From positions 1 through 6,964 of the forward strand of contig CAJQOB010000131.1 in the NCBI GenBank assembly GCA_905479845.1: a stretch of 6,964 nucleotides of DNA, given 5' to 3'. The DNA comes from an uncultured Flavobacteriales bacterium. GTDB taxonomy: Bacteria; Bacteroidota; Bacteroidia; Flavobacteriales_D; Crocinitomicaceae. Positions 1 through 6,879 of the stretch are shown here, piece by piece. The notes under the pieces were generated by a model. The model did no database searches and was not told the DNA's origin. It saw only the letters and a list, made by a program, of their open reading frames with translations. Position 1 is the stretch's first letter. Every line of letters starts with the position of its first letter. A program made the position numbers and the translations under genes.

Positions 1-85
1 CCTCCATGTATCTCAAAGAAACGCGCAAAATAAAGAGAAGTGCAAACTTAAAGCAACAAGTATCCAAATCGAGAGGCTAAAATGA
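1..85 (+). other. possible 3' tail of a rightward gene entering from the left
   Basis: Two rightward frames are open from the window edge and close just before the hairpin at 89-114. The frame starting at base 2 ends at TGA 83-85 and reads LHVSQRNAQNKEK and onward. The frame starting at base 3 ends at TAA 78-80 and contains a Lys/Arg-rich stretch beginning MYLKETRKIKRS. A gene end placed directly before a hairpin would be normal, but 27 codons are too few to choose a frame or name a family. This may equally be non-coding. Confidence 0.2.
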
Positions 86-88
86 AGA

Positions 89-114
89 GAGGCTGCCCCT
101 TTTGAGACAGCCCC
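89..114 (-). terminator. rho-independent terminator hairpin, best on the minus strand
   Basis: The arms are 89-99 (GAGGCTGCCCC) and 104-114 (GAGACAGCCCC) around a TTTT loop. Transcribed leftward, all 11 positions pair: GGGGCTGTCTC against GGGGCAGCCTC with three G-U wobbles and an AAAA loop, followed by TCTTCATTTT. Transcribed rightward, the same three positions become A-C or C-A mismatches, although a better T-tract (TTTTAGTTT) follows. It lies two bases beyond a leftward stop codon (117-119) and four bases beyond a rightward one (83-85). It may therefore serve two convergent units, with the leftward one as its original owner. Confidence 0.6.
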
Positions 115-741
115 TTTTAGTTTGTCTGGACAATCAGCAAACATATCTTTTGCCTCGCAATTGTGAAGATGAGTTGGTGCACTAATTCATAATTAGCGCC
201 AGTGCTATCGAGCACATAACTTCTAAGCACTTTTCTCTCATACATTTTCCAATCATTGGTGTTAATTCCAGTCATATTGCAATGCATAGTCGTGCTTACT
301 TGGCGATCTCCATAATCCCTTACCACGATGGTGGGACTTATCTTTTTAGTGTGTCTGAATCTCTGGTGTTGGGTCCTGGGGAATGCAATAGCTAAGAGCT
401 TATTTGGGAACCTTAAATTATGAACTAGGATGAAGTGTAGAGTTTAGTTATTACTAAAACTATCAGTGAGTTGTTTGGTTCGTTCTCCAGATTGAGATCT
501 ATCATTAGAGGTGCTTTTTCATCTTGGAATTCCTCTTCTTCATAGATGATTTTTAGCTTGTTCTAAGGGTTTTATGTGAATTGTAGTGGTTCTGTTTTTT
601 ATTGCCGCTAAGATCATAGAACGAAAACTATAACCTTAACGACAACTAAGGAATGAATCCGAATAAAGAGAAGCACTAACCGATTGTACTCAAGTAGAGT
701 AGAGCACGGAGTTGTACTTTATTCATCCCTTCTTTCACCAC

Positions 742-858
742 TCAACTATTCTTTTTATCACATTTTCTCGAAACGCCCCACGAATTTAAATTCGCCGTCT
801 TTTCTAGTCGAAAAAAATAGACTCCGTTATCTTGAACATTTATCAATTTTTTTCTCAT
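742..858 (-). pseudogene. 38-codon leftward segment, likely continuation of the broken secreted-protein gene
   Basis: An ATG one base after the TGA of the signal-peptide ORF opens a frame starting MRKKLINVQDNGVYFFRLEK and ending at TGA 744-742. It is in a different frame from the signal peptide, so joining the two needs a frameshift near 859-862. The NGVYFFRLEK stretch resembles an ordinary beta-strand of an extracellular protein, but it is too short to assign. The rightward 61-codon frame on the opposite strand (684-869) looks less protein-like. It is treated here as part of the larger relic, not as an independent gene. Confidence 0.25.
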
Positions 859-859
859 T

Positions 860-958
860 TCAGTTGTAATTTTTTCCTGATTCCTCCTGAGCAAAAATCA
901 CTGTCGCTAGCCCAAAAATCAGAGCGATAGACAAATGATAGTTGTATAAATTCTTCAT
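860..958 (-). CDS. 32-residue ORF with a secretion signal (gene start or secreted micropeptide)
   Basis: ATG at 958-956 opens a 32-codon frame ending at TGA 862-860. It begins MKNLYNYHLSIALIFGLATV and continues IFAQEESGKNYN. This has the three parts of a Sec signal peptide: a Lys-containing N-region, a hydrophobic core at about residues 9-22, and a likely signal peptidase I site after Ala23 (IFA|QEE). Cleavage just before Gln is common in Bacteroidota exported proteins. Only nine residues follow the cleavage site. The frame is therefore most likely the preserved start of the broken gene running to 117, although a short secreted peptide cannot be excluded. The upstream side contains one inverted copy of the ACGTTGGGAA motif, about 130 bp away. 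No convincing Shine-Dalgarno sequence is visible. Confidence 0.45.
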   Translation of the reverse strand: MKNLYNYHLSIALIFGLATVIFAQEESGKNYN

Positions 959-1054
959 GTTAATGAGTATTTGGTAGTTGAAGTTCCCTCTGAATCATGA
1001 TTAAATTTACGGGTAAATTCGATGTTTTTGAATAAGAAATTTCCTCATATAACA

Positions 1055-1075
1055 GTTTCGTTTCCTATCGAAACG
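1055..1075. repeat. overlapping short palindromes between the divergent relics
   Basis: CGTTTC (1059-1064) and GAAACG (1070-1075) form a perfect 6-bp inverted repeat around CTATC. GTTTCG (1055-1060) and CGAAAC (1069-1074) form a second, mutually exclusive one. They lie about 100 bp upstream of the leftward signal-peptide start. A protein-binding site is possible. There is no T-tract, so a terminator is unlikely. Confidence 0.3.
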
Positions 1076-1088
1076 TAAAGGTGCACTG

Positions 1089-1102
1089 TTGTTTCCCAAC
1101 GT
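1089..1102 (-). repeat. third, inverted copy of the ACGTTGGGAA motif
   Basis: Read leftward, this is ACGTTGGGAAACAA. It matches the copies upstream of the kinase over ACGTTGGGAA exactly and over 12 of 14 bases in total. With the flanking bases, TTACGTTGGGAA is shared with the first kinase-side copy. It points towards the signal-peptide start, which is about 130 bp away. Confidence 0.5.
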
Positions 1103-1121
1103 AACCAATTCACGCATTTAG

Positions 1122-1265
1122 GACAATGGAGGAGTCATTGAACTAAATCAGCTAGATAAGTCTCGTCCCCGAGATTACCATGGAGAAACCAAAGATGGCT
1201 GGGTGTATTTGAAAGTGATCACCCTTCTCCTTGATAAAGAGAGGTGTTGGTTGACCTTTGATTGA
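1122..1265 (+). pseudogene. rightward protein-like fragment without a start codon
   Basis: Between TAG 1119-1121 and TGA 1263-1265 a 47-codon rightward frame reads like a normal soluble protein: DNGGVIELNQLDKSRPRDYH, then GETKDGWVYLKVI, ending DKERCWLTFD. There is no ATG, GTG or TTG start at a sensible position near its beginning. The same frame is open before the TAG back to 1053 (with GALLFPNVTNSRI). This suggests a gene with an internal stop and a lost 5' end. The family is not recognised; alternating charged and hydrophobic residues around GWVYLKV suggest a beta-rich domain. The 80-residue leftward frame over the same DNA (1175-1417) is basic, low in acidic residues and looks like its shadow. 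This is a relic of moderate credibility. Confidence 0.35.
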
Positions 1266-1596
1266 GAGTATGATAGCAGAAAATATTGAGTTCCGAATTT
1301 TGAAACTATTTGTTTTCTGAATCGAAAATCAGCGGCAACATGATGTTTTCTTAATGCCTGCTTTTTATTGTATCTTCGGTTTTCGTTGATATTGAACAGT
1401 AACAATTCAAAATACACTTAACATTTAGTTGAAATAGCCCTATTTTGTATTGTAAGTAATTACGCAAACTCTTTTTACGTTGGGAAGTTATTAATCCACG
1501 TTGGGAAATTAGTAGTCAACGCTCTTTTCATTTAGATAATAAAATTGCATCTTTCTTTTTCAAAAGCGCCATTACTATTAGTACGAAACTAAGAGC
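1266..1596. other. intergenic region upstream of the kinase
   Basis: These bases contain no protein-like frame on either strand beyond very short ORFs such as a rightward 11-codon one beginning MPAFYCIFGFR. The recognisable content is the 21-bp-period repeat at 1477-1521. The region should hold the kinase promoter, but no element matches both the -33 TTG and the -7 TAnnTTTG boxes of Bacteroidota promoters at a proper spacing. The closest -7-like box is TAAAATTG at 1540-1547. Confidence 0.5.
1477..1521 (+). promoter_or_regulatory. 21-bp-period direct repeat before the kinase gene, candidate operator
   Basis: Two units, 1477-1497 and 1498-1518, agree at 17 of 21 positions. Both begin ACGTTGGGAA, followed by G or A and then TTA. 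ACG at 1519-1521 starts a third unit in the same phase before the match is lost. A 21-bp period is two helical turns, so both copies face the same side of the DNA. This is typical of a site for a regulator bound as tandem dimers. The repeat ends 76-79 bp before the kinase ATG, a usual distance for an activator or operator site. No bound protein can be named, and a replication-type iteron is not suggested by anything else here. Confidence 0.5.
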
Positions 1597-4500
1597 ATGA
1601 AACAAGAAATGAACTCACTATATCGAGCCGAAGATATTCTAGACTCAAGTCCTACCGCTCTGGTTGGAATGAATGAAGAAGAGGAAATTATCATTTTTAA
1701 TCGAAAGGCAGAACTTCTTTTTGGATATAGCTCAGAGGAAATAATTGGACTCCCGTTAAAAACACTTGTCCCAGAATGCTATTCAAACACACACAAACAA
1801 CTTGTTAATGGTTATATAGATCAACCTTCCTATAAAATAATGGGGAGCCGTGAAAAAGAGATGTATGGGCGACACAAAAATGGACAGGAATTTCCTGTCG
1901 AGATTAATCTAGGCTACAGTGAAAACTCCAACGGAAAAATAGTTCTAGCGCAAATTGTAAATATTACGGAACAGAGGCAGTTCGAAAAGAAATTGACTGA
2001 ATCAAAAAGGCAATTTAAAAATCTATTTGACCAATCCCCCAATGCTATTATTATTCATAATTTTGAAAAGATCACCCATGTCAACAATACCTTCCTAAAA
2101 ATATATGGATATGAGAATGACAAGAGCATTATTGGAAAATCACCATTTGAAACAATAATACACACTGATGACTTAGCGATTATAGAGAAAGCGATAGAAC
2201 AGTTAGCGATTGGTTCAGAAGGCAAACCTGTTCATATTCCACAGGTGAAAATTTTGAAAGCGGATGGTACTTTTTTAGTAGCAGAAGCATACGTCTCCAT
2301 TACGTTGGTTAATGAGATTCGCCATATACAAATTGTTTCAAGGGATATTACAGAACGAAGAAAACTGGAGCAACGATTATTAAAGAGTGAGGAAAAATTC
2401 AAAGGTCTCTTTAATTCGATGATTGATCTTTTTGTACGGGTAACAAATGAGGGGATCGTTGACGTTGTAAGTCCTTCTGTATATGAAGTGTTGGGGTATA
2501 AGGCTATGTGTTTGACGGGCAAAAAAGCAATTGACTTTTATGAAAATTCTGAAGATCGTGACAGGCTTATCCAAACAGTCATGAACACTGGGTATTGCCG
2601 TAATTTTGAAGCTCCAATAATCACAAAAGATGGAGGTCGAAAAATACTCTCGATTAATGCCAAAATATATTATGATGAGGAGGGAAATCCTCTGGGGATT
2701 GAGAGTATATCAAGAGATATAACATCGTATAAGAAACAAGAACTCACATTGGTCAATAATGAACGTGTACTTCGAAGTTTCTTTGATCTTGCTCCTATTG
2801 GAATAGCGCTAAAAAAGTTGAGTGGTGAATTCGTTGAGGTTAACTCGGAATTCACAAGATTCACAGGTTATTCAAAGGAAGAATTGAATGAGCTCAGTTA
2901 TTGGGAGTTAACTCCAGAAAAGTATTCAGGGCAAGAGGAGATCATGCTTAATTTATTGAACACTGAAAGTGCGTATGGGCCGTACGAAAAAGAGTACATC
3001 CATAAAGATGGATCAGTTTTCCCTGTATTGCTTAATGGAATCAAAATTCAGGATTCAAATGGAGAAGAACTAATCTGGTCCACAATTCAGGACATTACAG
3101 ATATCAACTTTCAGAAAAAGACACTTCAAAACCTTGCGACTGGTCTTAGCGCGATTCGTGGAGAAGAGTTTTTTAATAAAGTGTCAGGGTACCTAGCAAA
3201 TTCACTAAATTTTGATTATGCCTTTATAGGAAAAATTGCTGAGGGCGATGATATGATTTCGGTAATTGGAGGTGTGCATAACGGAGAGGAAATTCCTGCA
3301 TTTGACTACTTTCTTGAAGGTACACCTTGTGCAAATGTTATTGGTCATCAGGTGTGTAGCTATAATTCTGGTGTCCAAGAATTATTCCCCAACGACCAAT
3401 TGCTAATAGATATGAACATTGAAGGCTATATCGGATGTCCATTAATGGATGGAAATGGCAATTCAGTAGGAATTATCGTTTTATTAAGTGAATGCCCCGT
3501 TACGAACGACGAGATCGCTGAAACAACTTTACAGGTTTTTTCCGAACGAGTATCTTCAGAAATTTTAAGACTAGAAAACGAAGAGAAATTAGCCGAAAGC
3601 GAAAATAGATTGGCAAGTATTAATAAGAATTCACCTGATCTAATCACAACTGTAGACAGGGATCTAAAAGTGAGTTATATTAATCGAGTAGGCCAGAGTT
3701 ATCAAATGTCAGATGTAATTGGAAGCGACGTAATGTTGTACGTCCCTGATGAGTTCAAGGAGCAATATCTTAAGTATGTAACTTATGCTTTCAATGGAAA
3801 AAATCAACATTTTGAAATGGAGGGCTATGGTACGAATTTGGAATCAGCTTGGTATTCCGTCCGCATATCTCCAATGGAGAAAAATAAATCTATAACATCC
3901 TTACTAATTATCTCAACGGATATTACTTCACAGAAAAAATTAGAAATCAGAAATGAAGTTGTTAACTCAATATCCAATCAACTTAGTGCTAATGTCAGTC
4001 TGAACGAATTTTGCAGCTTTATTTTTTCAGAATTGCAGAAAATCAAATCGTTTCCCGATGTGTATATCTCGAGCTACGATGAAGCAAAGAATAAAATCAC
4101 TGTATTCTTCGAGGCAGAGGAAGGACAAGTAAAACAGGAACTTTCTGAGCCAAGAATAGCTGGGAATGGATTGTCAGAATATATTATCAAAACAAAGAAA
4201 GGGTTACTTCTAAATGGACAAGAGGCTTTCCAGTTTCAAAAGAAACATAGACTGAAAATTTATGGTGAAATGGCAAAATCATGGATTGGTGTTCCTTTGA
4301 TGAATGAGAGCAAGCCTGTTGGAGTATTAGCAGTTCAATGTTTTGATGAGGGTAACGTATATACTAAGTCAGACTTAGAACTGTTGTCCTTTATTGGTAC
4401 TCAGATTGCGTCTTTTGTTGAAAAATCCATCGCGGAAAAAGAAATTAGGCAATTTGAAAAATATTTTTCAGTCTCGATGGACTTACTGTGTATAGCAGGA

Positions 4501-6495
4501 ACAGATGGTTTTTTCAAAAAAATAAATCCGAAATTTTCAGAATTTCTGGGCTATTCCAAGGAAGAGCTACTTTCCAAATCATTTATTGATTTCATACATC
4601 CGGATGATGTGGAAGCAACCTACAAAGAGATCGAACAATTGTCACAGGGAGACATTACTATCAATTTTATGAATCGATACCTGTGTAGCAATGGGCAGCA
4701 TAAAAACCTTTTGTGGTCAGCTGTTTCTGACCCAGAATCAGGTGCAATATTTGCCGCAGCCAGAGATATTACTGGGCAAATTAAGTCACAGGAGATATTA
4801 ACCGCTCTAACTGATATTCAGGATGCTTTTATTGACAATAAATCCAGTAAGGAATCTTTTGACAAAATGCTCAGCATATTACTTGAGGTTACGCAAAGTG
4901 AATTTGGATTCATAGCAGAGGTCTTACACGACAAAGATGAACAACCATACCTGAGGACACAAGCAATCACCAATATTTATTGGAATAAGGAGTCTTCAGA
5001 TTATTACAAGGACAATTCAATCGCTGGATTGGAATTTAGAAACCTAGAAACGCTGTTTGGAAGGGCTATAACGACAGGTAAACCTGTTATATCAAGTGAC
5101 CCCGGGAGCGATCCAAGAAGAGGAGGGTTGCCTCCTGGACATCCCGCGATGGATGATTTTATGGGGATTCCATTCTTCTATAACAATGAATTGATTGGTA
5201 TGATTGGGGTGGCTAACAAACCCTGTGGCTATAATAATGAAGATGTGAGGCTACTTGCACCATTTTTGGCAACTTGCTCCACATTGCTTAAAGCGCATCA
5301 GAATAACATAAAGAAGCAGGAAGTTGAAAGGGAAGTTCGAAAATTAGCTGATATCGTATCTCATTCCGTCGATGCAATCATCTCTACTGATAAAAATGAT
5401 ATCGTAACAAGTTGGAATAAGGGAGCAGAAAAATTACTTGGTTATTCATACGAAGAAATACTAGGAAAAAGTATGGACGTACTATGGCCGAAGCCAATAG
5501 CACATGAACATTCTAGAATAATCGGGAGTATTATTAATGGAAACTCCAAGGAAAATTATGAAACATTAAAGCGCAAGAAAGATGGAACTCTAATTGATGT
5601 GAACTTATCAATTTTCCCCTTAATTGATCAAAAAGGTAAAGTAAAAGGGGTCTCACGAATAATGCGAGATACTTCAGTACAAAAAGAAGCTCAAAAAATA
5701 AAAGAGGAATTCACGAGAAGTCTTGAGATTAAAGTAAAAGAACGGACGAAAGATCTAGAGGATGCTCAAAAACAACTAACGCTTAGTTTGGCAAAGGAAA
5801 AAGAACTAAATGATTTAAAATCACAATTTGTATCCACTGCATCTCACCAATTCAGAACGCCTCTTGCAGTAATTAAGGCCAGTATAGCAATCCTTGATAT
5901 GCAAAAAGATCAAATGGTAGATAAAATTAGGCCAGTTTTTGAAAAAACGTACACTCGAATTGGAGCACAAATAGATAGAATGACAAACCTCATGGACGAT
6001 GTGCTCATTGTCGGTAAAATAAATGAAGGTATCGTTGAGCCAAAATTGATTCCAACGGACATTGTTGAATTATGTAAAGAAATTTCTAAGAACCATAATG
6101 AGATACAGAGTGATAATAGAAGAATTGTATTTACCGTTAAAGGGAAACCTGTCGAGGTTGATTTAGATAAGAAATTAATGGGGCATGCCCTTTCCAATCT
6201 TATTTCTAATGCTTTGAAATACTCCCCTGGTGCAAAAGCTCCATCCCTTACTATTGTTTTCTCAAAACGTGATGTCCAAATCTCTGTAAAGGACCATGGT
6301 ATAGGAATACCTGAACAGGATTTGAAAAGTCTTTTTGAGCCGTTCTATAGGGCTTCTAATATAGGTGACATTCCAGGGACAGGATTAGGAACTTCCATTG
6401 CCAAAGAATATGTAAAGTTAAACAATGGAACCATTTCCTTGAAAAGTGAACTGGATAAAGGATCTGAATTTATCATCACATTTAGCAAGTCATAA
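1597..6495 (+). CDS. cytoplasmic multi-PAS/GAF sensor histidine kinase
   Basis: This enzyme autophosphorylates on histidine and passes the phosphoryl group to a response regulator. At 1632 residues it is much longer than typical sensor kinases because of its stacked sensors. By eye the domains are: PAS1 (10-128), PAS2 (140-260), PAS3 (269-380), PAS4 (389-505), GAF1 (512-662), PAS5 (672-785), GAF2 (787-945), PAS6 (952-1066), GAF3 (1070-1240), PAS7 (1250-1362), a coiled coil (1360-1408), HisKA and HATPase_c. Several PAS domains end in the usual D-I-T motif. The phosphorylation site is His1417 in SHQFRTPL, with Gln instead of Glu/Asp after it. The ATPase shows the N box (Asn1534, Asn1538), G1 (Asp1566-x-Gly1568-x-Gly1570), F box (Phe1580, Phe1583) and G2 (GTGLG, 1594-1598). 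No membrane segment or signal peptide is seen, so it should sense internal cues. An in-frame TAG at 1579-1581 makes ATG 1597 the first possible start; Met5 is an alternative, and neither has a clear Shine-Dalgarno. There is no fused receiver; the partner is the next gene. The ligands are unknown. Confidence 0.95.
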   Translation: MKQEMNSLYRAEDILDSSPTALVGMNEEEEIIIFNRKAELLFGYSSEEIIGLPLKTLVPECYSNTHKQLVNGYIDQPSYKIMGSREKEMYGRHKNGQEFPVEINLGYSENSNGKIVLAQIVNITEQRQFEKKLTESKRQFKNLFDQSPNAIIIHNFEKITHVNNTFLKIYGYENDKSIIGKSPFETIIHTDDLAIIEKAIEQLAIGSEGKPVHIPQVKILKADGTFLVAEAYVSITLVNEIRHIQIVSRDITERRKLEQRLLKSEEKFKGLFNSMIDLFVRVTNEGIVDVVSPSVYEVLGYKAMCLTGKKAIDFYENSEDRDRLIQTVMNTGYCRNFEAPIITKDGGRKILSINAKIYYDEEGNPLGIESISRDITSYKKQELTLVNNERVLRSFFDLAPIGIALKKLSGEFVEVNSEFTRFTGYSKEELNELSYWELTPEKYSGQEEIMLNLLNTESAYGPYEKEYIHKDGSVFPVLLNGIKIQDSNGEELIWSTIQDITDINFQKKTLQNLATGLSAIRGEEFFNKVSGYLANSLNFDYAFIGKIAEGDDMISVIGGVHNGEEIPAFDYFLEGTPCANVIGHQVCSYNSGVQELFPNDQLLIDMNIEGYIGCPLMDGNGNSVGIIVLLSECPVTNDEIAETTLQVFSERVSSEILRLENEEKLAESENRLASINKNSPDLITTVDRDLKVSYINRVGQSYQMSDVIGSDVMLYVPDEFKEQYLKYVTYAFNGKNQHFEMEGYGTNLESAWYSVRISPMEKNKSITSLLIISTDITSQKKLEIRNEVVNSISNQLSANVSLNEFCSFIFSELQKIKSFPDVYISSYDEAKNKITVFFEAEEGQVKQELSEPRIAGNGLSEYIIKTKKGLLLNGQEAFQFQKKHRLKIYGEMAKSWIGVPLMNESKPVGVLAVQCFDEGNVYTKSDLELLSFIGTQIASFVEKSIAEKEIRQFEKYFSVSMDLLCIAGTDGFFKKINPKFSEFLGYSKEELLSKSFIDFIHPDDVEATYKEIEQLSQGDITINFMNRYLCSNGQHKNLLWSAVSDPESGAIFAAARDITGQIKSQEILTALTDIQDAFIDNKSSKESFDKMLSILLEVTQSEFGFIAEVLHDKDEQPYLRTQAITNIYWNKESSDYYKDNSIAGLEFRNLETLFGRAITTGKPVISSDPGSDPRRGGLPPGHPAMDDFMGIPFFYNNELIGMIGVANKPCGYNNEDVRLLAPFLATCSTLLKAHQNNIKKQEVEREVRKLADIVSHSVDAIISTDKNDIVTSWNKGAEKLLGYSYEEILGKSMDVLWPKPIAHEHSRIIGSIINGNSKENYETLKRKKDGTLIDVNLSIFPLIDQKGKVKGVSRIMRDTSVQKEAQKIKEEFTRSLEIKVKERTKDLEDAQKQLTLSLAKEKELNDLKSQFVSTASHQFRTPLAVIKASIAILDMQKDQMVDKIRPVFEKTYTRIGAQIDRMTNLMDDVLIVGKINEGIVEPKLIPTDIVELCKEISKNHNEIQSDNRRIVFTVKGKPVEVDLDKKLMGHALSNLISNALKYSPGAKAPSLTIVFSKRDVQISVKDHGIGIPEQDLKSLFEPFYRASNIGDIPGTGLGTSIAKEYVKLNNGTISLKSELDKGSEFIITFSKS

Positions 6496-6497
6496 TT

Positions 6498-6869
6498 ATG
6501 GAGCAAATACTAATTGTTGAAGACGAGAAGGATATTCGAGAAACGCTTCAAGACATACTCGAACTGGGAGGGTACAGTGTGTTAACCGCCAAAAATGGCA
6601 GAGAGGGATACGATGCTATTGTGAATCAATGTCCAGACCTAGTACTTTGTGATGTAAATATGCCAGAATTGAATGGCTTTGAGCTTCTCACAGCGTTAAA
6701 AGAGCATTTGAAGGATGAGACTTTACTTCCTTTTATTTTTCTCACAGCTAGGATGGAGAAGGAAGACTTTAGTCTTGGGATGAGCTTAGGTGCAGATGAT
6801 TATATATTGAAACCATTTGACCATCACGACATTTTGAATACGGTACGCGAACATCTGATGAGATCGTAA
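6498..6869 (+). CDS. single-domain response regulator (stand-alone receiver)
   Basis: A 123-residue CheY-like receiver domain fills the whole protein. It has the acidic pocket Glu8-Asp9 (ILIVEDE), phosphoacceptor Asp52 (LCDVNMP), switch Thr83 (FLTAR), Tyr102 as the aromatic switch partner, and Lys105 (LKPF). All catalytic residues are present, so it should be phosphorylated. No DNA-binding, enzymatic or other output domain follows. It must therefore signal by binding a partner or by relaying phosphate to another protein. The ATG lies two bases after the kinase stop (TAATTATG), which indicates co-transcription and probably translational coupling, and makes the upstream kinase the obvious donor. 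There is no visible Shine-Dalgarno sequence other than weak purines inside the kinase end. Confidence 0.95.
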   Translation: MEQILIVEDEKDIRETLQDILELGGYSVLTAKNGREGYDAIVNQCPDLVLCDVNMPELNGFELLTALKEHLKDETLLPFIFLTARMEKEDFSLGMSLGADDYILKPFDHHDILNTVREHLMRS

Positions 6870-6879
6870 CTCGTTATAA

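Larger units (their letters stand above)
117..958 (-). pseudogene. decayed leftward gene, probably for a secreted protein
   Basis: No single frame crosses this stretch, but protein-like segments follow one another leftward. They are: a signal peptide (958-860); a 38-codon ORF containing NGVYFFRLEKTANLNSWG (858-742); a segment from ATG 617 reading MILAAIKNRTTTIHIKPLEQ to TGA 540-542; a segment open from 562 to TAG 425-427 containing IIYEEEEFQDEKAPLMIDLN; and a 108-codon open frame from 443 to TAA 117-119 containing SPTIVVRDYGDRQVSTTM. The second and third of the internal frames join at a run of five A (550-554), where one lost or gained base would restore continuity. The last frame ends two bases before the terminator at 89-114. 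If joined, the product would be about 280 residues with an exported N-terminus. I do not recognise the family. The alternative is chance open frames in unconstrained DNA; the signal peptide and the stop-plus-terminator arrangement argue against that. Confidence 0.4.

Noticed and set aside
684..869. 61-codon rightward ORF with Ser/Tyr/Phe-rich translation
   Set aside because: It lies antisense to the signal-peptide and NGVYFFRLEK segments. Its composition fits a shadow frame, with no start signal and no recognisable domain.
1175..1417. 80-codon leftward ORF, strongly basic
   Set aside because: It overlaps the more protein-like rightward fragment at 1122-1265. The translation has almost no acidic residues and no recognisable motif.
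1089..1487. Integron attC-like core sites, since GTTGGGA and TCCCAAC resemble GTTRRRY and RYYYAAC
   Set aside because: The final base of the core consensus is wrong in each copy, the inverted copies are almost 400 bp apart, and no attC stem, integrase or cassette gene is seen.
1441..1547. Bacteroidota promoter boxes, TATTTTG (1441-1447) and TAAAATTG (1540-1547)
   Set aside because: Neither is an exact TAnnTTTG and neither has a TTG box at the expected distance upstream.
2232..6197. Five leftward ORFs of 64-96 codons inside the kinase gene
   Set aside because: They are all antisense shadows of the well-supported kinase reading frame.
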